A DNA stretch of 64,000 nt from Natrinema altunense (GCF_000731985.1 NZ_JNCS01000006.1:112701-176700), one strand, 5' to 3'; shown: positions 35,580-44,610, counted from the stretch's first letter. The notes: a model not told the origin generated them from the sequence alone. Made by a program: numbers and translations.

Positions 35580-37916
35580 TTATCTGACGGAGTCGAGCAG
35601 GAGTTTCTGTTCGACCCGTTTGACCTCGTGTTGGACGTCGCGGACGGCGTCGATGTTCGCCGAAATGGAGCTAATGCCCTCGTTGACGAGGAACCGAACC
35701 ATCTCGGGCTTGGAGCCGGCCTGCCCGCAGATGCTCGTCTCGACGTCGTGTTCGCGGCAGGTTTCGATGACGTCGCCGATCAGGCGCAAGACGGCCGGAT
35801 GGAGTTCGTCGAAGCGGTCGGCGACGTGTTCGTTGTTGCGGTCGACCGCGAGCGTGTACTGGGTCAGGTCGTTGGTCCCGAAGGAGGCGAAGTCGATGCC
35901 CGCCTCGGCCATCTCCTCGACCGACAGCGCGGATGCGGGCGTCTCGATCATCGCCCCCCACTTCCGTTTCTCGGGATCGATGCCCGCCTCTTTCATGCAG
36001 CTTTTGGCCCGATAGATGTCCTCGGCGTCGTTGACCAGCGGGAACATGATCTCGACGTTGTCGTAGCCCATCTCGTAGAGCCGGTGGAACGCCTCGAGTT
36101 CGTGGGCGAAGACGTCCGTTCGGTCGAGCGACCGTCGAATGCCGCGATAGCCGAGCATCGGGTTGTGCTCTTCGGGTTCGTCCTCGCCGCCCTCGAGCTG
36201 TCGGAACTCGTCGCTCGGGGCGTCAAGGGTGCGGACGCGGACGGGGCGCGGGTAGAACTCGTCCGCGACGCCGCGAATGCCGTCGACGAGTTCCGAGATG
36301 TAGTCGTCGACGCCGTTCTCGGCGATGAACTTCTCTGGCGTCTGGTTCAGCGAGAGGATCATGTGCTCCGTCCGAAGCAGGCCGACGCCGTCGGCACCCG
36401 TTGCAGCCGCACGTTCGGCTGCCTCCGGGATGGAGACATTGACCTTGACCTCGGTGGCGGTCATCGGCTTGACCGGTGACTGCGGACGGACCTCCTCGAC
36501 GGGTTCGGTCTCCTCTTCGGGTTCGACGGCCGAGCCCTCGAGCACGGAACCTTTGTCGCCGTCGAGGGTGACGACTTGGCCGTCCTCCAGGACCGTCGTC
36601 GCGTTGGTCGTCCCGACGATGGCTGGGACGCCGAGTTCGCGGGAGACGATGGCGGCGTGGCTGGTCATGCCGCCCTCGTCGGTGATGATCCCCGACGCCC
36701 GTTTCATCGCGGGCACCATGTCGGGCATCGTCATCTCGGTGACGATGATGTCGCCCTCGCCGACCTTGGCCAGATCGTCGAGTTTGGTGACGATTTTCGC
36801 GGGGCCGCTGACCGTCCCCGGGCTCGAGCCGAGACCGTCGACGATGACCTCGCCGGAGCCGCCCGCGTCGGCGGTGCCGGCGCTGCTGGTGCCTTCGGCG
36901 GTCTGGACGCTCCCGCTGCCGTCGGTCAGGCCCTTGGTGGGGTCGACGCTGCCGGTCGCGGTGTCGCTGTCGTCCTCGTCGATCGTCGTGATCGGTCGGG
37001 ACTGAAGCATGTAGACATCGCCCCCGACGATGGCCCATTCGACGTCTTGGGGCTCGTCGTAGTGATCCTCGACGCGCTCACCGAGGTCCATGAGGGAGTC
37101 GATCTCGTCGTCGGAGATGACCCGCTGGGTGCGCTTGTCCTCGGGAACCTCGCGCTCGACGGTCTGGCCGGTCGCCTCGTCTTTCTCGTGTTTGACTTTC
37201 TTCTCGGCGACGGTCACGTCCATCGAGCGATCCTTGCGGTCGATGACGTAGTTGTCCGGCGAGACCGCGCCGGAGACGACGGCTTCGCCCAGTCCCCACG
37301 CGGCCTCGATGATCATCGTCGGGTCGCCCGTCGAGGGGTGGCTCGTGAACATCACGCCCGATTTCTCGGCGTCGACCATCTGTTGAACGACGACCGCGAT
37401 GTTCACCGCGGAGTGATCGAAGCCCTGTTCCTGGCGGTAGTAGATCGCCCGCTGGGTGAACAGCGAGGCCCAACACTCCCGAACGCGGTCGAGCAAGTCC
37501 TCCTCGGTGACGTTGAGGAACGTTTCTTGCTGGCCCGCGAAGGAGGCGTCTGGCAGGTCCTCGGCCGTCGCCGACGACCGAACCGCGACGAACGCCTCGC
37601 CGTCGCCGACCTCGCCGTAGCTCTCGAGGATCTCATCGCGTAACTCGTCGGGGAAGGGGGTCTCGAGGATGAGTTCTTGTGCGCGGTCGGCGGCCTCGGC
37701 CAGCGCACTGGAGTCGTCGACGTCGACGTCGACGGCTTCGAACAGTTCCTCGTCGATTTCGGCTTCTTCGATAAACGATCGGTAGGTCCCGGCGGTTACG
37801 ACGAATCCCGGAGGAACGGGCAGCCCCGCGCCCGTCAGCTCACCGAGGGAGGCACCTTTACCGCCGACCTGCTCGAGGTCGCCGGCACTGATCTCGTCCA
37901 GCCAGAGTACAGCCAT
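35580..37916 (-). CDS. ppsA: Phosphoenolpyruvate synthase
   Basis: The 778-residue enzyme has the ATP-grasp domain (GGKGASLGEL, AVRSSATAEDLPDASFAGQQ, YMLQSRPIT), a linker of about 45 Ser/Gly/Thr/Asp-rich residues (about 313-355), the mobile phosphohistidine domain with His420 in DEGGMTSHAAIVSR, and the TIM-barrel PEP domain (GVGLLRTEHMI, SICGQAGS). It makes PEP from pyruvate and ATP with water, as gluconeogenesis requires. The linker is longer than in E. coli PpsA and looks typically haloarchaeal. Confidence 0.96.
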   Translation of the reverse strand: MAVLWLDEISAGDLEQVGGKGASLGELTGAGLPVPPGFVVTAGTYRSFIEEAEIDEELFEAVDVDVDDSSALAEAADRAQELILETPFPDELRDEILESYGEVGDGEAFVAVRSSATAEDLPDASFAGQQETFLNVTEEDLLDRVRECWASLFTQRAIYYRQEQGFDHSAVNIAVVVQQMVDAEKSGVMFTSHPSTGDPTMIIEAAWGLGEAVVSGAVSPDNYVIDRKDRSMDVTVAEKKVKHEKDEATGQTVEREVPEDKRTQRVISDDEIDSLMDLGERVEDHYDEPQDVEWAIVGGDVYMLQSRPITTIDEDDSDTATGSVDPTKGLTDGSGSVQTAEGTSSAGTADAGGSGEVIVDGLGSSPGTVSGPAKIVTKLDDLAKVGEGDIIVTEMTMPDMVPAMKRASGIITDEGGMTSHAAIVSRELGVPAIVGTTNATTVLEDGQVVTLDGDKGSVLEGSAVEPEEETEPVEEVRPQSPVKPMTATEVKVNVSIPEAAERAAATGADGVGLLRTEHMILSLNQTPEKFIAENGVDDYISELVDGIRGVADEFYPRPVRVRTLDAPSDEFRQLEGGEDEPEEHNPMLGYRGIRRSLDRTDVFAHELEAFHRLYEMGYDNVEIMFPLVNDAEDIYRAKSCMKEAGIDPEKRKWGAMIETPASALSVEEMAEAGIDFASFGTNDLTQYTLAVDRNNEHVADRFDELHPAVLRLIGDVIETCREHDVETSICGQAGSKPEMVRFLVNEGISSISANIDAVRDVQHEVKRVEQKLLLDSVR

Positions 37917-38051
37917 CTCTAGAGAGTCCCTCAGTGGAACGAATAAAGAAGGTTGCGAACGGGCGCTCCCAGCCGAAACTCGGACCTGAGTAAATCACTC
38001 GCCGACGGGGACGATCAGCCGGGGTCTCCCGCGCTCCGACCCCGACCGCGG

Positions 38052-38951
38052 TCAGGCCTCGAGGATCTCGTCCTCGTCGGTCTCGGGGACGGTCATCGAG
38101 CCGTCGAGAACGGTCACGCCGCGGCCGCCGACACGGACGCCGTCCCCGAGGCGAACGCGAACGATCCCCGGCCGGTCGACGTAGTGACCCTGCTCGAGTC
38201 GAAGTTCCGCCGGCAGATCGCCGTCGAACGCGCCGAAGCGATCGAGGTACACACTGACGGCCCCGCTCGCGGTGCCGGTGACGGGGTCCTCCGGAACGCC
38301 GGCTCCCGGCGCGAACATCCGCCCGTGGACCGTCGACTCGGCCTCGAGCGCGTCGAACGTGAACAGATAGACGCCCGTCGCGTCGACGGCGTTCGTCAGC
38401 GCCTCGACCGCCGCCAAGTCGGGGTCGGCGTCGCCGACGTCGGAGAGGTACGTGATCGGGACGATCAGGAACGGGAGGCCCGTCGAGGCCACCGCGAGCG
38501 GGATGTCGTCGCTCGCGCCCTCGAGCGCGGCCCGGTCTACCCCGAGCGCGTCGGCCACGCGGCCGTAGCCGATGTCGACCTCGCGGATCGACGGCTCGTC
38601 CTGTGTCAGCCAGACCGTCCCGTCCTCGTCCACGTCGATCTCGAGTCGGCCGACGTTCGTCTCGAGGGTCGTCGTCCCGGGCTCGAGACCCTCGTCGCGG
38701 AGGTGGGCGAAGGTGCCGATCGTCGCGTGGCCACAGAGATCGACCTCCTGTGTCGGCGTGAAGTACCTGACCCGGCGGTCGGCGGTCTCGCTCGATCGTA
38801 GGAAGGCGGTCTCGCTGACGGCCATCTCCGCGGCGATCGCCTGCATCTGGTCGCTCGAGAGGCCGTCCGCGTCCGGGACGACGCCGGCCGGATTCCCGGT
38901 GTGTGGCTCGTCGGTGAACGCGTCGACCTGCAAGATACGAGTCGTCTCCAT
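38052..38951 (-). CDS. PhzF family isomerase-like protein
   Basis: The 299-residue protein has the two-lobed PhzF fold: FTDEPHTGNPAGVV, the catalytic-type Glu47 in VSETAF, YFTPTQEVDLCGHATIGT, and the C-terminal lobe FAPGAGVPEDPVTGTASG. In phenazine producers PhzF isomerises DHHA; here no phenazine genes accompany it, so a generic isomerase role is more likely. A fragment of a second, related PhzF gene lies about 1.5 kb away at 40434-40541. Confidence 0.93.
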   Translation of the reverse strand: METTRILQVDAFTDEPHTGNPAGVVPDADGLSSDQMQAIAAEMAVSETAFLRSSETADRRVRYFTPTQEVDLCGHATIGTFAHLRDEGLEPGTTTLETNVGRLEIDVDEDGTVWLTQDEPSIREVDIGYGRVADALGVDRAALEGASDDIPLAVASTGLPFLIVPITYLSDVGDADPDLAAVEALTNAVDATGVYLFTFDALEAESTVHGRMFAPGAGVPEDPVTGTASGAVSVYLDRFGAFDGDLPAELRLEQGHYVDRPGIVRVRLGDGVRVGGRGVTVLDGSMTVPETDEDEILEA

Positions 38952-39020
38952 ACGACGTAGGTTGGACGACCGGCGTATGAATCCTCGGTCGTGTCGCGTC
39001 CCACGGGCCGCGATCGGCCG

Positions 39021-40358
39021 TCAGAGCCCGTCGATCCAGTCCGCGAGATCGGCGACGACCTCCTCGGCGACGGTGTTCCGAACGGCGTACGCGAACTCCA
39101 CCGACGGTCCCTCGCCCGGCATGAGCAGGTGGTCGAGCCCGTCGTACGTCTCGAACGTCGCGTCCGCCCCCTCGAGTTCGGATCGCCACCGCTCGAGGTC
39201 GTCGGCCGCGCTGACCTGAAAGTCACGGGTCCCTTGCAGGAACAAGCGCGGCGCGTCGATGCCCGCCGCAGTCCCGAGGTGGTCGTACGCTGTAAGACTG
39301 TCCCAGAACGCGCCCGGCTTGCCGAGCAGCGTTTCGGTCGGCTCGTACTCTCCCGCACGAACTCGTTCGATCTCGTCGGTCCAGGTCTCGTAAACGTCCG
39401 CCAGATCCGTCCACTCGCGGTCGCCGACGGAGACCTTGTGCTCGAGTTGGGCCAGCGTCAGTTCGTGGTACGGACGCGCCGGCGCTGCGAGGCCGACGAT
39501 GCCCGCGGTCTCCCCGTCGCGTGCGGCGACTCTCGGTGCCGCTCGACCGCCGAGTCCGTGGCCGACGACGACGAGCCGGTCCGGATCGACGCCGTCGGTC
39601 GCCCGGAGCGTCTCGATCGCCTTCGCCGCGTCGTCGACGGTGACGTAATCGAGCGTGTAGTCACCAGGGTCGACTTCGCACACGGGTAGCCGCTTGTCGT
39701 ACCGAAGGCTCGCGACGCCTCGCGTCGCGAGTCCCTCGGCCAGATCGGTGAACAGCTGCGTCCCACCTCGAGCGGCGTTCCGGGTCACCGGTCCGGAATC
39801 GTGGACGAAGACGACGCCGGGAACGTCGTCGCCGTCGGCGGGCATCGTGACGGTTCCCGGGAGCGAACAGCCATCGGCCGCGAGGGTGACGTCTCCGGTG
39901 GCGATCGAACTTGAGTCGACGTACGACGGCCGCTCGTACTGGTCAGCGACGCCGCAGTCGACGAGGCGGGATCGGCCGTCGACGACGACGCGACACTCGT
40001 GGTGTCCGCGAGCGAAGGCAAGCGTCACGTCAACGGCGGTAACGTCGGTTCCAGTCGTCACGGCCGTCTCGACGATTCCCTCGAACGCCCCGCCAACCGC
40101 GCTGTACCCCATCCAGAGCCGCTCGAGGCGGCCGGGATCGCCGCGTCGCTCCCGCTCGGCCGCGACGAATCGCTCGCTGGCCGCGTCGAACCGATCGGTC
40201 GCGAGGTCCTCGACGAACGCTGTCGCCGCGTCGCGGTGGGTCTCCGGGTCGTGTCCGTCTTCCTCCGTCGCGTCGGCGAGCGGATCGGCGCAGCCGGCCG
40301 CTGCCGACGCCATCGCCGTCGATACCGCCGCCAATACGGTCCGTCGTCGGGGTGCCAT
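39021..40358 (-). CDS. Exported lipoprotein, DUF3887-like plus alpha/beta-hydrolase domain with altered nucleophile elbow
   Basis: I choose ATG 40358 (MAPRRRTVLAAVSTAMA), giving a twin-arginine signal with lipobox near AAGC (Cys23). Residues about 40-140 resemble DUF3887 (FVEDLATDRFDAASERF), and 160-445 a dienelactone-hydrolase-like fold (VPGVVFVHDSGPV, ASLRYDKRL). The elbow reads VVVGHGLGG: residue 268 is Gly (codon GGA) where these enzymes have Ser. The His (GLDHLLMPGEGPS) remains. The protein is therefore either inactive or uses another nucleophile. Confidence 0.88.
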   Translation of the reverse strand: MAPRRRTVLAAVSTAMASAAAGCADPLADATEEDGHDPETHRDAATAFVEDLATDRFDAASERFVAAERERRGDPGRLERLWMGYSAVGGAFEGIVETAVTTGTDVTAVDVTLAFARGHHECRVVVDGRSRLVDCGVADQYERPSYVDSSSIATGDVTLAADGCSLPGTVTMPADGDDVPGVVFVHDSGPVTRNAARGGTQLFTDLAEGLATRGVASLRYDKRLPVCEVDPGDYTLDYVTVDDAAKAIETLRATDGVDPDRLVVVGHGLGGRAAPRVAARDGETAGIVGLAAPARPYHELTLAQLEHKVSVGDREWTDLADVYETWTDEIERVRAGEYEPTETLLGKPGAFWDSLTAYDHLGTAAGIDAPRLFLQGTRDFQVSAADDLERWRSELEGADATFETYDGLDHLLMPGEGPSVEFAYAVRNTVAEEVVADLADWIDGL

Positions 40359-40433
40359 CGATACCGGACCGACCACGGTCTGTCGGATAAAGACGAGGTC
40401 GTTTCTCCGTGACTGTATTCGATCCCGATACGT

Positions 40434-40541
40434 TTCCGGGCCGCAGTCATCGCCCGGTTCCTCGAGTGCGACCCGGTTGACGCCCAGCGTCTCGGCCACG
40501 TGCTCGTAACCGACATCGACCTCGCGAATGCGATGGTCGTC
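40434..40541 (-). pseudogene. Fragment of a second PhzF gene
   Basis: The reverse strand encodes HRIREVDVGYEHVAETLGV and further NRVALEEPGDD, closely matching SIREVDIGYGRVADALGV and DRAALEGASDD of the intact PhzF protein. The nucleotide match to 38510-38600 is also clear. Only about 36 codons of roughly 300 remain. It lies directly upstream of the lipoprotein gene and at the left edge of an AT-richer stretch. Confidence 0.7.
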
Positions 40542-40667
40542 TTTCAAATCCGATACTGCTCCAGCTATCAGTCCTGTGTTCACATGATCTCATCCGTGTC
40601 CCATCAGAATGAGAATAGGTAATGTGGAACAGTAATTCATATATCGGTAGTTATATAATATTATTAT

Positions 40668-41735
40668 ATGGACGATGAGAATCCAACTCGACGCAGAGCG
40701 CTACAAATATTCGGAACTGCTGCGATCGGCGGTACCATGTCTCTCGGAGCAACGCCAGTTCAGGGAACGAACGGTGTGAGTCGTCCCGTTCTGGCCAGCG
40801 GAACGCGTACCATTCGTCGGATCCCCACGGACGATGGATATATTCGGGAAGTGAAATTCGAGATCGAAGAGACGGATCCCATCTCAGTCGAAGTGCGAGA
40901 CGGCGTTGTTACGACGAATACCGAGTCCGGTAGTTCTAATCCTGCTGTCGAGCCAGGTAGTACAGTTGACCTCGGGAGCGACGAAATGACGGTCGATGAA
41001 CAAGCGATTGAAGTTCAGCTTTCGGAACAGACTGATGTCGATAGTGCTCTCAAGGAGACCGGATTAGATATAACCCGAAGGGATGATCCGGACGTGATCG
41101 AATATGAAGATACAACAATATTGGGGACTGTCGAGCAACATTATGCCCAGGAGATGCGGACGCGGGACGCACTTTTAGCCGACGATTCCGTCTCCACGCA
41201 GGCAGAATCGAATCCGCTGCTTGCTGCGGATTGTTCGAAATACACGTACAACGGAGACAACCCGTCCGATGCAGACGACCTCGCCGAGCGAACAGCACCG
41301 ATTAATGTCGCGTGGGATACTGGAACCGATGCATCGGACATACAGGCAGAGATGCAGAATATCGGCTGGGAATCGCCATGGCCGTCCGGTGATAAATACA
41401 TCCTTGAGGACGAATCCACGGTCAAGGCGCAGGATGAGCATATAAAAAAGAACATCACTCCTACTGTGGTGCCAACTCAGTATCACGTCCGAGCGTATGA
41501 TCTGTCCGGCGTTGATAATTTAGCGGTTATCGGTGCGGGTCATAGAGACCCGGCGGATCACAACCAAGGCTGCGAATGGGTCGGGATCGGCTGTGATGTC
41601 AACTGGAAGGTGTCGGAGACACGCGAAGAAGTGTCGGATGACTGGTCGAACGTGTTGACAAAGTGGGCGGGGAACGCAAACGTTGACTCCGCATCGGGCA
41701 ATTACGACTACATTCGGGGAGATATAAGAAGTTGA
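40668..41735 (+). CDS. Tat-exported orphan protein, AT-rich gene
   Basis: The 355-residue protein begins MDDENPTRRRALQIFGTAA, a twin-arginine signal cleaved after about residue 35. The mature part has no family I know. It shows a conserved-looking segment near residue 290, AGHRDPADHN followed by CEWVGIGCDVNW, with His/Asp clusters and a Cys pair that might form a metal site or disulfide. The base composition is lower in GC than neighbours and the promoter is very AT-rich (40640-40667), so recent acquisition is likely. It is followed by a membrane protein gene on the same strand after 99 bp. Confidence 0.75.
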   Translation: MDDENPTRRRALQIFGTAAIGGTMSLGATPVQGTNGVSRPVLASGTRTIRRIPTDDGYIREVKFEIEETDPISVEVRDGVVTTNTESGSSNPAVEPGSTVDLGSDEMTVDEQAIEVQLSEQTDVDSALKETGLDITRRDDPDVIEYEDTTILGTVEQHYAQEMRTRDALLADDSVSTQAESNPLLAADCSKYTYNGDNPSDADDLAERTAPINVAWDTGTDASDIQAEMQNIGWESPWPSGDKYILEDESTVKAQDEHIKKNITPTVVPTQYHVRAYDLSGVDNLAVIGAGHRDPADHNQGCEWVGIGCDVNWKVSETREEVSDDWSNVLTKWAGNANVDSASGNYDYIRGDIRS

Positions 41736-41834
41736 TGCCAATTATACAGACTGTGGTCCTGTCTGTCCAGTAACCTCGAGGGAAGACAGGTGACCGCGTA
41801 GCAATTATCGACACGCCAGTAGTATCAAACTAGT

Positions 41835-42341
41835 ATGCAGGGCAATATTGACCCGACATTCGGGAGCAGGCCTGTTGATGCGGGCGTCTCGGTCGCGCTT
41901 GCATCGTTTACCCTTCTAGGACTGTACGCCCTCCAGAGGCGAACCGACACGCCGAAAGGGGGCGCTGCAGCCAGTAGTGGGTGGTACGTCTTGATGTGTG
42001 CTCTGGTCTACCTTGGGCCGCGATATGTCCATGACACGTTTGCATCCGGCGTCTTCACGTTTCAGTATCTCCTCTGGGTCTTCGCGACTGTCCTTCCATT
42101 AGTGGCGCTTCAGGCCGGACTTCCAGTGTACATTTTTGCAACCCGTGGAAACGTGGGCGCGTTAGTTGGATTGTTCGCTGTAACTGTTGTCACGTTTTGG
42201 GGACTACTGGGCACGGGTGGTGAGTCGGATATCCTGATCGGATACCCTTACGCTGTATTTCCGGTCGCCGTCATCATCGTTTCAGTTACGACCGGCGTAG
42301 ACATCGCTGCCCGAAAAGTAGTAAACCGGGTCAGTATTTGA
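41835..42341 (+). CDS. Orphan membrane protein
   Basis: The 168-residue protein has five hydrophobic segments (VALASFTLLGLYAL, SGWYVLMCALVYLG, FQYLLWVFATVLPLVAL, VGALVGLFAVTVVTFWGLLG, YAVFPVAVIIVSVTTG) and short loops. No family was recognised. It is 99 bp after the exported orphan gene in the same direction and shares its less GC-biased codons. The pair may be one imported unit. Confidence 0.65.
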   Translation: MQGNIDPTFGSRPVDAGVSVALASFTLLGLYALQRRTDTPKGGAAASSGWYVLMCALVYLGPRYVHDTFASGVFTFQYLLWVFATVLPLVALQAGLPVYIFATRGNVGALVGLFAVTVVTFWGLLGTGGESDILIGYPYAVFPVAVIIVSVTTGVDIAARKVVNRVSI

Positions 42342-42960
42342 CCTCCACCCACCCATGAAGATGCTTACCCGGCGGGCTGTGGACGCGACGTGCCCGTTAG
42401 GGTCGAAGACCCCGTGCCAGAACGGGGGATATCAGCAATATTATAGGCTGAACAGGTGCAATACCACGCCGTTCACGGTGTGGATACGAGCCGTTACTTG
42501 TCGTAACAACTCACCGTTCAAACGCCACCCCCGAGTTTCCCATGGTGCTGGTTAAGTGGCAGGCGACCGACTGTAGAGTCGGAATCGGTCGGAACGGATC
42601 GGATTCCGAACCGTCCTTCGGAGGCGGCCTGTCCGCCCACGAAACGAGGCAGTATCCGGAACGGCAGTCGGTGAACGCACATTCCAGAAGAGTGTGTCTG
42701 TGCTGACTGTTCAAAGCGAGCACCACGATACCCCCGACTCTGCTGACACCTGCCGGCGTCCCGCTGGCAAAAACAACACCGGAACGCCACACACGGTCGA
42801 GGAGAGGGGTAACGGCGGTTTGGCACCGCCAGCAGTCCACCAGTTCGATGTGTGGGACTACCCGTGCCCGAAAGGACTGGGAGTCCGGTGACTGGACTGC
42901 GAACCTGAAACTCCTACCGCTCGGGATTCCTCCGCGTTTACCCGGAGGAGGATGTCAATC
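42342..42960 (+). mobile_element. Probable right-end remnant of an IS200/IS605-type (TnpB) element
   Basis: No intact gene spans 42342-43101. Near the right end a hairpin CCTCCG (42929-42934) / CGGAGG (42943-42948) is followed by GGATGTCAA (42950-42958), the form I recall for the 3' ends of haloarchaeal IS1341/TnpB elements, whose right end is also the guide-RNA region. Upstream, 42393-42426 folds as nested stems. No TnpB zinc ribbon or RuvC motif can be read, so the coding part is lost or too decayed. The left border is unknown. Confidence 0.4.
42393..42426 (+). other. Nested stem-loop of unknown role
   Basis: CCCGTT (42393-42398) pairs with AACGGG (42421-42426), and inside GGGTC (42400-42404) pairs with GACCC (42408-42412) around a GAA loop. 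It lies within the gene-free region and could be part of an element-derived RNA. Confidence 0.35.
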
Positions 42961-43101
42961 GGGTGGTACTGTTCCAGTTCGACAGGAGAGCCACCGACCA
43001 GCCGACTCTTACCGACTCCGTACGGCTATCCGCCGGGAGCGGTCACCTACCGCTAGCTGTGCGATGGACACACCCGCTGTACTGACCAATCAGTACAGTG
43101 G

Positions 43102-43650
43102 TTACACCATCTCGAGTGCCGGTGGCTCACTCCCTGTTCGCGACTCGAGGAACTGCTCCTCCGCTTCGGAGAGGTCGTGGTCGCGGTACTCCTCGAGGCC
43201 GGCTTGGTACCGCTCTCGATCGGTCCACGCCGCAGTATCGGGGTCGTCCGGCGTCGGGTACTCGAGGATCAGTTCGGCGATCCCGGTCGTCTCGCCGGTG
43301 TAGGCGAAGCCGGTCCGGTAGAGCGCCTCGTAGGCGAAGGGGTTGTTGACGGCGATCCGGAGCCGGTCGTACCCGCGTTCGACGGCGCGGTCCCGAACCA
43401 GCCGACAGAGTCGGGGACCGATCCCCTCACCCCGGCGCTCGCGGTCGACGGTCACGTAGCGCAGCCACAGGGTGTCCTCGTCGGTTCGGTCCTCGTTGAA
43501 CGCGACGGCCGCGACGAGTCGGCCGTCGGCCGTCCGCGCTACCGCCTTGCCCGTGTTCGTCATGACGAACTTGCCGGCGTAGCTGAACCGTTCGTGATCG
43601 AGTCGGAGTTTGGGACCGTCCGGCGGCCATGCGAGCAGTTCGAACTCCAC
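43102..43650 (-). CDS. GNAT family N-acetyltransferase
   Basis: I choose GTG 43650 (read as Met, then EFELLAWPPDGPKLRLD), the conserved opening I recall for haloarchaeal members, with a TATA-like TTGTAG about 30 nt upstream; an ATG at 43701 is the longer option. The 182-residue protein has the acetyl-CoA loop RRGEGIGPRLCR and the YEALYRTGFAYTGE motif of the fold. Substrate unknown. The gene follows the gene-free region of the element remnant. Confidence 0.87.
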   Translation of the reverse strand: MEFELLAWPPDGPKLRLDHERFSYAGKFVMTNTGKAVARTADGRLVAAVAFNEDRTDEDTLWLRYVTVDRERRGEGIGPRLCRLVRDRAVERGYDRLRIAVNNPFAYEALYRTGFAYTGETTGIAELILEYPTPDDPDTAAWTDRERYQAGLEEYRDHDLSEAEEQFLESRTGSEPPALEMV

Positions 43651-43769
43651 GGGAGTGCTTCGCGGGCGAACCACTACAATGCACGGGATCGGACCGTCCA
43701 TCTGTCCTGAGATGCCGGTCTCCTAACGTAACAAATCCTTTTGGACCCGTTCGTGATACCGATGGCACG

Positions 43770-44318
43770 ATGAGCAGTGAATCCGATACGATGGCCACAA
43801 ACGGACTCAGCGGCTACGCCGGCTGGCTCGTCGGCGGTGCACTGGGCGGCGCGATCGGCGCGGTCGCGTTCGGCATCGTCATGTGGCTGCTCGATCCGAA
43901 CGTGCTCTCGGCCGCGATCCCCGCGATATACGGCCTCGAGCCCGTCGGACCCGTCGGCTGGGGGATTCACGTCGCCCACGGGATCGGTCTCGGAATTATT
44001 TTCGGCCTGTTGATCACGCGGCCCCTGTTTCTCGGCATCCTCCGGAGCGACGCCGAGACGGACGCACTCGCCCGAACCGGCATCGTCTTTCGAACGATCG
44101 CTGCCGGATTCGTCTTCGGACTCGTCGTCTGGACGGTCCTCCCGCTGCTCGTGCTCCCCGTCTGGATGGACACGATTGGCGGCAGCGGCGGGGCCAACGC
44201 CCTCACGTCGACCGTCGCGGGCAGTCTGTTCGGCCACCTCCTGTTCGGCACCGTCCTCGGAGCGGTCTTCGTGGCCACGGTCGACCTCCACGACAGAACG
44301 GCCGAAACCCCGTTTTGA
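43770..44318 (+). CDS. Four-helix membrane protein (paralogue of 17630-18115)
   Basis: The 182-residue protein starts MSSESDTMATNGLSGYAGW and has four to five hydrophobic segments. It aligns through most of its length with the protein at 17630 (VGGALGGAIG, AAIPAIYGLEPVGPVG, HVAHGIGLG, LVLPVWMDTIGG). It is divergent from the GNAT gene. No function is known to me. Confidence 0.75.
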   Translation: MSSESDTMATNGLSGYAGWLVGGALGGAIGAVAFGIVMWLLDPNVLSAAIPAIYGLEPVGPVGWGIHVAHGIGLGIIFGLLITRPLFLGILRSDAETDALARTGIVFRTIAAGFVFGLVVWTVLPLLVLPVWMDTIGGSGGANALTSTVAGSLFGHLLFGTVLGAVFVATVDLHDRTAETPF

Positions 44319-44487
44319 ACCACTCCGGGACTCGGCTTCGATCGAAAGGCCGTCGCACATAGCGATAGCAACCACCTCTTGGCCGAGTTTGTTTTCTTCC
44401 CGTCGGCGTGTGAGAACGTGCTGCGTGGACCGCGATTCGAATACCCATCAGATGGCTGGGGCTCGCGATTTCGTTCGGTGAAGTAAT

Positions 44488-44509
44488 GCGCGGACTGGGA
44501 CTCGAACCA
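44488..44509 (-). repeat. Partial tRNA 3' end (T-arm and acceptor strand)
   Basis: The reverse strand reads TGGTTCGAGTCCCAGTCCGCGC, in two parts TGGTTCGAGTC and CCAGTCCGCGC, matching the 3' end of the intact tRNA-Gly (44611) apart from a few T-arm bases. It has no 5' half. It lies 103 bp beyond the tRNA-Gly 3' end in the same orientation, as a duplicated attachment end or a decayed tRNA would. Confidence 0.5.
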
Positions 44510-44610
44510 CGCGAAGACGGTCACGGTCGCTCCGCTCGCGCGCTACGACTGTCTCTAATCCAAACCCTTCTTCCGATTGCCGTCGCTCGCGAACTTGCTC
44601 GCGACAGCAA

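Noticed and set aside
38052..38951. A phenazine pathway
   Set aside because: Only a PhzF-like protein is present; no other phz genes adjoin and PhzF homologues are widespread without phenazine production.
42694..42891. Reading frames inside the gene-free region as genes
   Set aside because: They are short, Pro/Arg-rich, overlap in several frames, and none has a supported start or domain.
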